Shown: positions 17,734 to 26,997 of the stretch, in pieces
How positions within the stretch are numbered: the stretch's first letter is position 1
How the letters are laid out: each line of letters opens with the position of its first letter
Assembly: GCA_002297965.1 (NCBI GenBank)
Contig: DBLF01000030.1
Location: 67,388 to 131,387, forward strand
Origin: Candidatus Segatella papionis
Lineage (GTDB): Bacteria > Bacteroidota > Bacteroidia > Bacteroidales > Bacteroidaceae
Direction of reading: 5' to 3'
Length of the DNA stretch: 64,000 nucleotides
Program-made: the position numbers and the translations under genes
The notes under the pieces: generated by a model
What the model was told of the DNA's origin: nothing
What the model saw: the letters and a program-made list of their open reading frames with translations, nothing else
The model's database searches: none

Positions 17734-18891
17734 ATGAAAGGTACATTTCCGATAGATAAGTTTCAGGAGATACAGACTCCGTTCTACTATTACGACACCC
17801 AGTTGTTGCGCCAGACATTGCAGACCATCAATGCTGAGGCTGGCAAGCATGCTGGATTTGAGGTACACTATGCCGTGAAGGCAAATGCCAACCCAAAGGT
17901 TCTCAACATCATCTGCCTGGCAGGGCTGGGAGCTGACTGCGTGAGCGGAGGAGAAATCCAGGCAGCCATTAACGCAGGATTCCCTGCTAGCAAAATTGTG
18001 TATGCTGGTGTTGGAAAAAGCGACTGGGAAATCAACCTCGGACTGGAGAAAGGCATCTTCTGCTTCAACGTAGAAAGCATTCCAGAATTGGAGGTAATCA
18101 ACGAGCTAGCCGAAAAACAAAACAGAATTGCACAGGTTTGCTTCCGCATCAACCCCGACGTGGGTGCCCACACTCATGCCAACATCACCACAGGTCTTGC
18201 CGAGAATAAGTTCGGTATCGCCATGCGAGATATGGAGAGTGTCATCGAAGAAGCACATAAGATGAAGAACATCAAGTTCCTTGGCTTGCACTTTCATATT
18301 GGCAGTCAGATACTTGACATGGGAGACTTTGAGGCTCTCTGCAACCGTATCAATGAGTTGCAAGAACAGCTCGAAAGTCACCATATCGAGGTTAAGAATA
18401 TCAATGTGGGTGGCGGACTAGGCATTGACTACAACCACCCTAACCGCATGCCAATACCAGATTTCAAGGCATACTTCGACACCTATGCCAAGCATCTGAA
18501 GTTGCGCGATGGACAGAAGTTGCATTTCGAACTGGGACGGTCTGTTGTAGGTCAGATGGGTTCGCTCATCACCAAGACCCTATATGTGAAGCAAGGCACT
18601 GCCAAGCAGTTTGTCATCGTTGATGCCGGTATGACAGACCTTATCCGTCCTGCCCTCTACCAGGCTTATCACAAGATAGAAAACATCTCTAGCAATGAGC
18701 CTGATGAAACTTACGACGTGGTAGGTCCTATCTGCGAGTCTAGCGATGTATTTGCAAAGGCTATCGATCTCAATAAAACCCATCGTGGAGACCTCATCGC
18801 CTTACGCTCTGCCGGAGCTTATGGTGAGATTATGGCGAGCCAGTACAACTGCCGTCAGTTGCCTAAGGGTTATATTACAGAAGACTTTTAA
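17734..18891 (+). CDS. lysA: Diaminopimelate decarboxylase
   Basis: 385 residues. PLP attaches through the lysine in the HYAVKANANP motif; the substrate side shows GLHFHIGSQI and GPICESSDVFAKA, the latter supplying the dimer-interface active-site cysteine. It converts meso-DAP to lysine. It follows lysC after a 166-bp spacer with a hairpin. Confidence 0.96.
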   Translation: MKGTFPIDKFQEIQTPFYYYDTQLLRQTLQTINAEAGKHAGFEVHYAVKANANPKVLNIICLAGLGADCVSGGEIQAAINAGFPASKIVYAGVGKSDWEINLGLEKGIFCFNVESIPELEVINELAEKQNRIAQVCFRINPDVGAHTHANITTGLAENKFGIAMRDMESVIEEAHKMKNIKFLGLHFHIGSQILDMGDFEALCNRINELQEQLESHHIEVKNINVGGGLGIDYNHPNRMPIPDFKAYFDTYAKHLKLRDGQKLHFELGRSVVGQMGSLITKTLYVKQGTAKQFVIVDAGMTDLIRPALYQAYHKIENISSNEPDETYDVVGPICESSDVFAKAIDLNKTHRGDLIALRSAGAYGEIMASQYNCRQLPKGYITEDF

Positions 18892-18944
18892 ATAAGTTTA
18901 GAGTTTGAAAGCACAAGGCATAGGAGAAAGCCTGTGAAACTACA

Positions 18945-18952
18945 CCCCCCCC
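18945..18952 (+). repeat. C8 homopolymer upstream of a glycosyltransferase gene
   Basis: Eight consecutive C residues 31 bp before the start of the GT2 gene at 18983, flanked by TAGGAG (18921-18926) and CTCCTA (18952-18957) arms that can pair. Homopolymers of this kind can slip during replication and alter promoter spacing. Confidence 0.75.
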
Positions 18953-18982
18953 TCCTAGCTTTGGGTTTTAATACGAGAAAAA

Positions 18983-20221
18983 ATGATAACAATTAGTTTT
19001 ACTACTATCATAGCTGGCGCAGTAGTGGTTTTATTGGCTATCCTCGGATCGCTGGTAAACCCATTCCTGCGCTCGTTGCGCTTTTCCGAGCCAACACTTT
19101 CTGAAGAAGATTCTGAGACAGGAACCGAGTCGAAAGCAGAAGCGGATACCGAATCGCAAGCCGAGACAGAAACTGGGTCAAGAGCAGAGACTCAAGCAGA
19201 ACCAAGAGAACCTGTCACTGTGATTATCACCGCTCATGAGAACTTGGCAGAACTGGAACGTAACCTCCCGATGTTCTTGCGACAGAAATATCCTGCCGAC
19301 TATCAAGTCATCGTAGTTTGCCAAAGTACAGATATGGAGACACAAGACTATCTCAAGCGTCAGGCTGCCGAGAATCCCCATCTATATTTCACTTTCATCC
19401 CAGAGAGCTCTCGCTATATGAGCCGCAAGAAACTGCAGATTACACTGGGTGTAAAAGCTGCCAAACACGAGTGGATTATTCTCACCGAGCCAACTTGCAA
19501 ACCAGAGAACGACAAGTGGCTCTACACGATGACGCGCAACTGCCAAACTACCAACCATCTGATTTTGGGCTATGTGGCATTAGACTCAGAGACCAAAGGA
19601 GTGCGCCGATTCGACAGCATACGCAAAGCCTACTATTTGTTGCGCCGAGCACAACAAAGTTACGGTTACCGCACCCACATGCCAAATGTGGCATTCCGTA
19701 AGAGTGACTTTATGCGTGAGCAGGGTTATCAAGGAAATCTGGAATATGTACGTGGAGAGTATGATTTCCTGGTCAACAAATACGCACAGTTTGGAGATAC
19801 GGCAGTGGAACTAGATTGCGATGCGTGGTTGAAGCATGATGAGCCTACCGACAAGGAGTGGCATAATGCCCACCTCTATCTTCAGGCTTCTCGCAAGAGC
19901 TTGGAGAGAGAAAAGTCGATGGCTACCTTAATGTTCTTCGACCATCTGTTCCCTCATCTCAGTCTTATTGCCTCGTCTATCACCTTGGCATACGCTATCT
20001 TCATGGAAGATTGGATATTGACGGGCATCGCTTGCTTTTCGTTACTCCTGCTATTCATTATCAGAATGCTTATAGCAAACAAAGCTGTCAAGCATTTCGA
20101 CGACGAGATAGCGATGTTTAAGCTACCATTCTATGAGTACGGAATCATTTGGCGCAATCTTGCCAACAAGATAAGATTCTGGCACGCCGACAAAAACGAC
20201 TTCACAAGCCACAAGCTCTAG
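18983..20221 (+). CDS. Membrane-anchored family 2 glycosyltransferase
   Basis: 412 residues. An N-terminal membrane helix (about 3-23) is followed by a low-complexity acidic linker (repeats of SKAEADTESQAETE type, residues about 40-72), a GT-A domain (PVTVIITAHENLAELERNLP, YQVIVVCQST, ILTEPTCKPENDKWL) and two C-terminal hydrophobic segments. The usual DxD of GT2 is not clear; TEPTCKPEND occupies that position. Probably makes a cell-surface glycan. The next gene is a small glycosyltransferase-like protein 46 bp downstream. The C8 tract in the leader is a candidate phase switch. Confidence 0.75.
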   Translation: MITISFTTIIAGAVVVLLAILGSLVNPFLRSLRFSEPTLSEEDSETGTESKAEADTESQAETETGSRAETQAEPREPVTVIITAHENLAELERNLPMFLRQKYPADYQVIVVCQSTDMETQDYLKRQAAENPHLYFTFIPESSRYMSRKKLQITLGVKAAKHEWIILTEPTCKPENDKWLYTMTRNCQTTNHLILGYVALDSETKGVRRFDSIRKAYYLLRRAQQSYGYRTHMPNVAFRKSDFMREQGYQGNLEYVRGEYDFLVNKYAQFGDTAVELDCDAWLKHDEPTDKEWHNAHLYLQASRKSLEREKSMATLMFFDHLFPHLSLIASSITLAYAIFMEDWILTGIACFSLLLLFIIRMLIANKAVKHFDDEIAMFKLPFYEYGIIWRNLANKIRFWHADKNDFTSHKL

Positions 20222-20267
20222 GCGAAAGCCAGACAAAAACAAAATATCAAGCAAACTTGACAAATCG

Positions 20268-21044
20268 ATGAAAGTTTTTCTGTTCATTTCCAAACAAAAG
20301 AAAACGCTCTCGATGTACCTCCCCTACTTCGAAGCCTTGAATAAGAAGCTCGACATCACCCGGAATATGGCTGATGCCGACATCGTATTACTCTTAGGAG
20401 CATGGACAATGAAGGGAGCCCGCCTTGCCAAAAAGTCTCGTAAGATGGGTATCCCTTACATCGTTTGTCCACTGGGCGACATCTCTGAGCGTAATCGCAA
20501 GAATCCGCATCTTAGGCGCATCCTGCAAACGTGTGCCTACCAAAAGGCAATGTATAAACATGCTGAACTACTGATTGCGACCACCCCGATGGAGAGAAAT
20601 TATCTGATGAAGCTTGGTTGGAACAGCCGTATCACCCCGATATCATACTTTGGTTACACCCAGCTCACCAATGAGATTGCTATGGTACACGACTGGAATA
20701 CTGCAAACAATTCAACACTCGTCGGTTTTGAGAAACGTAAGGCGGAGGCAATAGACAAAAGAACCCAGCAGCCTATCATCGCCCAAATCCTGCAAATACA
20801 AAGCAGAATGTCTCATAAGTATATTCCACAGAAGTATCTTGACGACCTTCACACCTTATTATATGCAGACAATTACGATGAGGATGCCATTTGTGAGGAA
20901 CTCAGCAAACAAAAACTTACAAATTATGCTGCTAGCGTATTCCAGGCCATGACCGAAAAGACGGGGCTAACAGAGGGGTTCATGCCATTACCCGCTAAAA
21001 AAGGAAGAAAAAGCCGGGAAATCCTAAGCTATGTGCGAGACTAA
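20268..21044 (+). CDS. Glycosyltransferase-like protein of unknown specificity
   Basis: 258 residues. The first about 150 residues look like the N-terminal half of a GT-B glycosyltransferase (DADIVLLLGAWTMKGARLAKKSRKMGIPYIVCPLGDIS; then ELLIATTPMERNYLMKLGWNSRITPISYFG), but the usual C-terminal EX7E donor-binding half is absent. The rest is a helical, lysine-rich tail. It may be a stand-alone acceptor domain or a degenerate enzyme paired with the GT2 gene just upstream. The product is not recognisable beyond that. Confidence 0.55.
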   Translation: MKVFLFISKQKKTLSMYLPYFEALNKKLDITRNMADADIVLLLGAWTMKGARLAKKSRKMGIPYIVCPLGDISERNRKNPHLRRILQTCAYQKAMYKHAELLIATTPMERNYLMKLGWNSRITPISYFGYTQLTNEIAMVHDWNTANNSTLVGFEKRKAEAIDKRTQQPIIAQILQIQSRMSHKYIPQKYLDDLHTLLYADNYDEDAICEELSKQKLTNYAASVFQAMTEKTGLTEGFMPLPAKKGRKSREILSYVRD

Positions 21045-21119
21045 ATCCTGATTTTGACTTGTTGTCAGGAGTTTTGGACGGCAAAATCGTCATGCTGGCA
21101 TGAAAAATCAGTTTTCGTT

Positions 21120-21165
21120 GACCTACATCAAGCCAAGGGGTGACACATCTTGATGTGAGTCAAAA
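21120..21165 (+). repeat. Imperfect palindrome between the glycosyltransferase genes and the small-ORF unit
   Basis: Left arm 21120-21134 (TTGACCTACATCAAG) and right arm 21151-21165 (CTTGATGTGAGTCAA) pair at 14 of 15 positions, one of them a wobble. It is not followed by a T run on the plus strand. Confidence 0.6.
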
Positions 21166-21224
21166 AAAGCCCATTCTTCTTCATTTTGTCATGTCATTGT
21201 TACCGTTTTTCAAAAAATAGGCAT

Positions 21225-21232
21225 TACCTTTG
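21225..21232 (+). promoter_or_regulatory. -7 promoter element for the small-ORF unit
   Basis: TACCTTTG, exact TAnnTTTG match followed by CAC. The predicted transcription start is about 21238, only a few bases before the first small ATG at 21244. Confidence 0.7.
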
Positions 21233-21243
21233 CACTCGAAAAG

Positions 21244-21342
21244 ATGAGACAAGCCAAGCTCAAGGACGAGAGTGAGGGTATCAAGCTTAAGAACTCGAGA
21301 TGGCAATATCTCAAAAGAAAGATTGTAATAAGGATAATGTGA
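21244..21342 (+). CDS. Candidate 32-residue small protein A
   Basis: MRQAKLKDESEGIKLKNSRW... ending in KIVIRIM. Very basic and short. Its ATG lies about six bases after the predicted transcription start, so translation would be leaderless or nearly so. The stop codon is followed one base later by the ATG of the next small ORF. It could also be untranslated leader sequence. No family recognised. Confidence 0.3.
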   Translation: MRQAKLKDESEGIKLKNSRWQYLKRKIVIRIM

Positions 21343-21343
21343 A

Positions 21344-21397
21344 ATGGGAGCCGATACACGACGGCACCGTAAAGTAAAGAAAGGAAAAAGATTATGA
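21344..21397 (+). CDS. Candidate 17-residue basic peptide B
   Basis: MGADTRRHRKVKKGKRL, ten basic residues (K, R, H) of 17. Its stop codon TGA (21395-21397) overlaps the next ATG (21394) in an ATGA arrangement, typical of translational coupling. It might be a leader peptide. Too short to identify by sequence alone. Confidence 0.35.
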   Translation: MGADTRRHRKVKKGKRL

Positions 21398-21483
21398 TGA
21401 CAACAGTAATGATTCTTGCTGTAGTAGCAGCTATGATTGCTAAGGCAGTGAATGTTAACAACCACATTGAGATGGGTAAGTAA
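21394..21483 (+). CDS. Candidate 29-residue membrane peptide C
   Basis: MMTTVMILAVVAAMIAKAVN followed by VNNHIEMGK: a hydrophobic segment at residues about 4-18 that could span or lie in the membrane, then a short hydrophilic tail. The upstream purine run AAAGAAAGGA lies 9 bases before the ATG and the same run precedes ORF D. No match to a family I can name; it is not the smalltalk family, whose sequence differs. Confidence 0.5.
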   Translation: MMTTVMILAVVAAMIAKAVNVNNHIEMGK

Positions 21484-21546
21484 GTTAACAGTAAAAAGGT
21501 AAGTAATTTAAGTTTAACAAGGTAAAAGAAAGAAAGGATAACTATT

Positions 21547-21666
21547 ATGAAAGCAATAATGAATGAAATCAAGAAAGCTGTGAAAGCTTTTATTGAGAAT
21601 TACTTGAACGCTATGGAATTGTATGGTGAGGCTATCAGTAAAGGACGTGGTCTTGCTACTGCATAA
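21547..21666 (+). CDS. Candidate 39-residue small protein D
   Basis: MKAIMNEIKKAVKAFIENYL continuing to NAMELYGEAISKGRGLATA. The pattern of charged and hydrophobic residues predicts one amphipathic helix over residues 1-30. The leader before the ATG (GTAAAAGAAAGAAAGGA...ATTATGA) closely matches that of ORF C, which supports real initiation. A strong terminator follows 42 bp later. Function unknown. Confidence 0.55.
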   Translation: MKAIMNEIKKAVKAFIENYLNAMELYGEAISKGRGLATA

Positions 21667-21708
21667 TCCAGCGTTGCGATGAATGTAATTACGTTACAAA
21701 ATATGAGA

Positions 21709-21742
21709 AGCGTGCTAGTATTTGATACTGGCACGCTTTTTT
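21709..21742 (+). terminator. Terminator of the small-ORF unit
   Basis: Arms AGCGTGCTAGTAT and ATACTGGCACGCT around TTTG pair with one mismatch, then TTTTT. It is a clear intrinsic terminator. Confidence 0.85.
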
Positions 21743-21851
21743 GTTTACTTTTTATCGCTAAAGAAAAAAATGCCACCATTCACCGTTAATATAGATTAAA
21801 TCTTACGGCACATCGTGCGATAATTCAGAAATTATCAATACTTTTGCAATC

Positions 21852-21935
21852 GAACTATCACGGGGGTGCTGAGTAATCGGCTGAGATTATACCCATTGAA
21901 CCTGATACAGGTAATGCTGGCGCAGGGAAATAATG
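21852..21935 (+). ncRNA. TPP riboswitch (THI element)
   Basis: Shows the conserved blocks of the thiamine pyrophosphate aptamer in order: CGGGGGTGCTGAG, CTGAGATTATACCC, GAACCTGATACAGGTAATGCTGGCG and CAGGGAA. It lies upstream of thiS and controls the thi genes in response to thiamine pyrophosphate. Confidence 0.95.
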
Positions 21936-21965
21936 ATATAACCCAAGAATGAGAGACAGAGAAGA

Positions 21966-22010
21966 AGCCCCTCCTCCATAGCGCTAAATGGCGACTAAGG
22001 ATGAGGGGCT
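21966..22010 (+). promoter_or_regulatory. Hairpin in the expression platform downstream of the TPP aptamer
   Basis: AGCCCCTC (21966-21973) pairs with GAGGGGCT (22003-22010), and a T-rich stretch (ATATATTTCTTTCTGCTTTT) follows. It is probably the terminator arm of the riboswitch decision. Confidence 0.6.
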
Positions 22011-22095
22011 ATATATTTCTTTCTGCTTTTACAAAGGCTCTCCCCCATGTTCACAATAATATATTTGATTAATGTAAACATAAAGGGAAAGAAAC

Positions 22096-22293
22096 ATGAA
22101 AGTAACAATCAACAACAAAGAGACTGAGACACAGGCAAAGAATGTGAAGGAACTTGCCCAAGAGCTTAACCTTCCTGCCACAGGATGCGCCGTTGCCATC
22201 AGCAACGAGATGGTACCACGAGACGAATGGGAAAGCCGTGCCATCCTGGAAGGAGCCGATATTGTCATTGTCAAGGCTTTTTGCGGAGGATGA
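22096..22293 (+). CDS. thiS: Sulfur carrier protein ThiS
   Basis: 65 residues with the ubiquitin-like fold (MKVTINNKETETQAKNVKELAQEL) and the essential C-terminal GG of the AFCGG tail that is activated to thiocarboxylate. It donates sulfur to the thiazole synthase ThiG. First gene of thiSEGCH, behind the TPP riboswitch. ThiF, which activates the tail, is not in this window. Confidence 0.97.
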   Translation: MKVTINNKETETQAKNVKELAQELNLPATGCAVAISNEMVPRDEWESRAILEGADIVIVKAFCGG

Positions 22294-22366
22294 TTTTAAG
22301 TTAATAGTCTATAGCTTGCATTTTTTGGCAAATATGATAATCAATTAATTTAAAACATCTCTTATT

Positions 22367-23014
22367 ATGGCTCAAATCAATTATTCAAATTTCCGACTAC
22401 AGTTCATCTCGCATCAAAATGAAAAGATGACTTATTTGGAAGGCATACATGAAGCCTTGACGGGCGGTTGCCAATGGGTCCAGCTCCGAATGAAAGGTGC
22501 CACCGACGAAGAAGTGAGCTCCATCGCCTGGAAAGTGAAAAGTTGGTGCAAGATAATGTGTTCCACTTTCATCATCGACGACCGAGTGGAACTGGTGAAG
22601 GAAGTGGGGGCTGATGGAGTTCATCTCGGGAAGAATGACATGCCGATAGCCGAGGCTCGACAAATATTGGGCGATGACTTCATCATCGGCGGTACAGCCA
22701 ACACCTTCGACGATGTGAAAGCTCTCTATGAGGCTGGTGCCGACTATATCGGCTGCGGACCCTTTCGCTTCACTACCACCAAAGAGAAATTATCCCCTAT
22801 CCTGGGGCTTGACGGATACCGTGACATTATCAAAAAGATGAGAGAGAATCGCATCAACATCCCCATCGTAGCTATTGGCGGAATCACTCTAGATGACATT
22901 CCTGACATTTTGGACACAGGTGTGACGGGTATTGCCTTGAGTGGTTGCATTCTCAACGCAGATGCCCCAGCTCGCATGACACACGAAATCGTGGAACTCA
23001 TGGACAAAGTATAA
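22367..23014 (+). CDS. thiE: Thiamine phosphate synthase
   Basis: 215 residues. Joins HMP-PP and thiazole phosphate to form thiamine phosphate. Motifs: WVQLRMKGATDEEV, FIIDDRVELVKEVGADGVHLGKNDMP and VAIGGITLDDIPDIL, typical of the TenI/ThiE barrel and pyrophosphate site. It is 73 bp downstream of thiS, an order seen in Bacteroidetes. Confidence 0.95.
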   Translation: MAQINYSNFRLQFISHQNEKMTYLEGIHEALTGGCQWVQLRMKGATDEEVSSIAWKVKSWCKIMCSTFIIDDRVELVKEVGADGVHLGKNDMPIAEARQILGDDFIIGGTANTFDDVKALYEAGADYIGCGPFRFTTTKEKLSPILGLDGYRDIIKKMRENRINIPIVAIGGITLDDIPDILDTGVTGIALSGCILNADAPARMTHEIVELMDKV

Positions 23015-23058
23015 CTCATTACAAAGAATAAAAGTATAAGATATAACAGACTATAAAA

Positions 23059-23829
23059 ATGGAAAAATTAACTATCGCTGGAAGAGAGTTCAACTCTCGC
23101 CTGTTCCTCGGAACAGGTAAGTTTAACAACAACAACCTCATGGCCCAAGCCATCAAGGCATCAGAGACAGAAATGGTGACTGTGGCTATGAAGCGTATTG
23201 AACTGGAAGATAAGCAGGACGACTTGCTCACCCATATCATGCAGAGCCCAAGCATTCAGCTCCTCCCTAACACGAGTGGTGTGCGCAATGCCGAAGAGGC
23301 TGTCTTTGCAGCACAGATGGCTCGCGAGGCTTTCGGTACCAATTGGTTGAAGTTGGAAATCCATCCAGACCCTCGCTATTTGCTCCCAGACTCCATCGAG
23401 ACTCTGAAAGCTACAGAGAAACTGGTAAAGCTTGGCTTCATCGTTTTGCCTTATTGCCAGGCAGACCCAACCCTCTGCAAGCACTTGGAGGAAGCAGGTG
23501 CTGCCACCGTTATGCCTCTTGCCGCTCCTATCGGCACTAACAAGGGATTGAGAATGAAAGACTTCCTCAAGATTATCATCGAGCAAGCCACTGTGCCAGT
23601 AGTAGTGGATGCCGGAATCGGCGCACCTAGCCATGCTGCCGAGGCAATGGAGATGGGCGCAGACGCTTGCCTCGTCAATACAGCCATCGCCGTAGCAGGA
23701 AACCCGGTGGAAATGGCTAAGGCTTTCAAGGAGGCTGTCATCTGCGGTCGTCGCGCTTACGAGGCTGGTCTTGGAGCCGTCAGCGACTGTGCCGAGGCAA
23801 GTTCTCCACTCACAGCATTCCTTAATTAA
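23059..23829 (+). CDS. thiG: Thiazole synthase
   Basis: 256 residues. ThiG makes the thiazole phosphate from DXP, ThiS-COSH and dehydroglycine. The Schiff-base lysine lies in the [10 protein letters not shown] segment; [29 protein letters not shown] and the [16 protein letters not shown] tail are diagnostic. Flanked by thiE and thiC. Confidence 0.97.
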   Translation: MEKLTIAGREFNSRLFLGTGKFNNNNLMAQAIKASETEMVTVAMKRIELEDKQDDLLTHIMQSPSIQLLPNTSGVRNAEEAVFAAQMAREAFGTNWLKLEIHPDPRYLLPDSIETLKATEKLVKLGFIVLPYCQADPTLCKHLEEAGAATVMPLAAPIGTNKGLRMKDFLKIIIEQATVPVVVDAGIGAPSHAAEAMEMGADACLVNTAIAVAGNPVEMAKAFKEAVICGRRAYEAGLGAVSDCAEASSPLTAFLN

Positions 23830-23836
23830 ATGATAA

Positions 23837-25546
<1,710 letters not shown>

Positions 25547-25566
25547 GATTATAAGAATTTAAGAAA

Positions 25567-26709
25567 ATGTTTTCAGACGAACTAAAGAATATCAGTTGGG
25601 ATGAAACCACCGAGCGCATCGCCTCGATGACCGACAACGACGTGCGCCGTGCCCTCGCCAAGGAGCATTGCGACGTAAACGACTTTATGGCAATGATTTC
25701 ACCTGCCGCCGAACCTTACCTGGAAGTAATGGCTCGCCTCTCTCGCAAATACACAGAGGAGCGCTTCGGCAAGACGATGTCGATGTTCATCCCTCTATAC
25801 ATCACCAACAGCTGCTCCAATTCCTGCGTATATTGTGGCTTCCATCGTGAGAACCCAATGGCACGCACCATCCTCACTCCCGAGCAGATAGAAAATGAAT
25901 ACAAGGCCATCAAGCAGTTGGCTCCATTCGAGAACATCCTGCTTGTGACAGGCGAGAACCCTGCCAAGGCAGGAACTCCTTACCTAGCCAAGGCGATAGA
26001 CATCGCCAAGAAGTATTTCGCCAACGTGAAGATTGAGGTCATGCCTCTTTCTACAGAGGATTACAAGCTGCTTGCCGACCACGGCATGAACGGCGTTATC
26101 TGTTTCCAGGAGACATACCACCGCGAAAATTACAAGCTCTACCATCCACGTGGTATGAAGAGCAAGTTTGAGTGGCGTTGCGATGGCTTCGACCGTATGG
26201 GAATGGCTGGCGTACACTCCATCGGTATGGGCGTGCTCATCGGACTGGAGAAGGAATGGCGCACCGACGTGGTGATGATGGCACACCATCTTCGCTATCT
26301 TCAGAAGCACTACTGGAAGACGAAGTACAGCGTCAACTTTCCTCGCATGCGCCCTGCCCAGAATGAAGGCTTCCAGCCTAACTGCTTCATGACCGACAAG
26401 GAATTGGCACAGGCTACCTTTGCCATGCGCATCTTCGACCACGACGTTGACATTTCCTACTCTACCCGAGAGCCGGCCATCATCCGAGACAACATGGCTA
26501 CGCTGGGCGTAACCACTATGTCGGCGGAATCTAAGGTAAACCCTGGCGGCTACCACACCTACCCTCAGGCATTGGAGCAGTTCACGGTAAGCGATGAGCG
26601 TACAGCCAAGACCATCAATGCCCGACTCAAAGAATTGGGTAGAGAGCCTGTATGGAAAGATTGGGATGCATCGTTCGATATGTTTGGAAACATAGCTGCC
26701 AGCAAATAA
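25567..26709 (+). CDS. thiH: 2-iminoacetate synthase
   Basis: 380 residues. Radical SAM tyrosine lyase that supplies dehydroglycine to ThiG in anaerobes. The cluster motif CxxxCxxC appears as CSNSCVYCGF near residue 85, with VTGENPAKAG and NFPRMRPAQ further on. It is last in the thi operon, and a terminator follows at 26816. Using ThiH rather than the oxidase ThiO fits an anaerobic lifestyle. Confidence 0.95.
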   Translation: MFSDELKNISWDETTERIASMTDNDVRRALAKEHCDVNDFMAMISPAAEPYLEVMARLSRKYTEERFGKTMSMFIPLYITNSCSNSCVYCGFHRENPMARTILTPEQIENEYKAIKQLAPFENILLVTGENPAKAGTPYLAKAIDIAKKYFANVKIEVMPLSTEDYKLLADHGMNGVICFQETYHRENYKLYHPRGMKSKFEWRCDGFDRMGMAGVHSIGMGVLIGLEKEWRTDVVMMAHHLRYLQKHYWKTKYSVNFPRMRPAQNEGFQPNCFMTDKELAQATFAMRIFDHDVDISYSTREPAIIRDNMATLGVTTMSAESKVNPGGYHTYPQALEQFTVSDERTAKTINARLKELGREPVWKDWDASFDMFGNIAASK

Positions 26710-26773
26710 ATCGTAGTTACCTATATGTTAATATGAACGAATCGTAGTTACCTATATATAATAATGTAACTAC
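26710..26773 (+). repeat. Repeated and inverted GTAGTTAC elements after thiH
   Basis: ATCGTAGTTACCTATAT occurs at 26710-26726 and again at 26741-26757 (31-bp period). The second copy of GTAGTTAC is also the left arm of an inverted repeat with GTAACTAC at 26766-26773. Confidence 0.7.
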
Positions 26774-26815
26774 TAATACCAAAAGGTGTAACTATTATCA
26801 ATAAGATATAAGCTC

Positions 26816-26861
26816 AAGCCTAGATGATCAGACTGATAAAACTGGTCGTCTAGGCTTTTTT
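26816..26861 (+). terminator. Terminator of the thi operon
   Basis: AAGCCTAGATGATCAG pairs with CTGGTCGTCTAGGCTT (two wobbles) around ACTGATAAAA, then a run of T. Confidence 0.85.
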
Positions 26862-26927
26862 ATGTGTTTTTATTCCACTAAATTGTACCTTTTTAGAAAA
26901 CTATTCTTTTTATTCGAGTTTTTTCAT

Positions 26928-26935
26928 TACCTTTG
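26928..26935 (+). promoter_or_regulatory. -7 promoter element for the phosphoesterase gene
   Basis: TACCTTTG followed by CACACGAG, exact TAnnTTTG match, about 60 bp upstream of the start. Confidence 0.65.
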
Positions 26936-26997
26936 CACACGAGTATTCTTTAAGGAGAAAATATAAAAAGCAAATATGTAAAACGATAAATTAGAAT

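Noticed and set aside
21394..21483. Membership in the known smalltalk small-protein family
   Set aside because: Length is similar but the sequence pattern as I remember it does not match.
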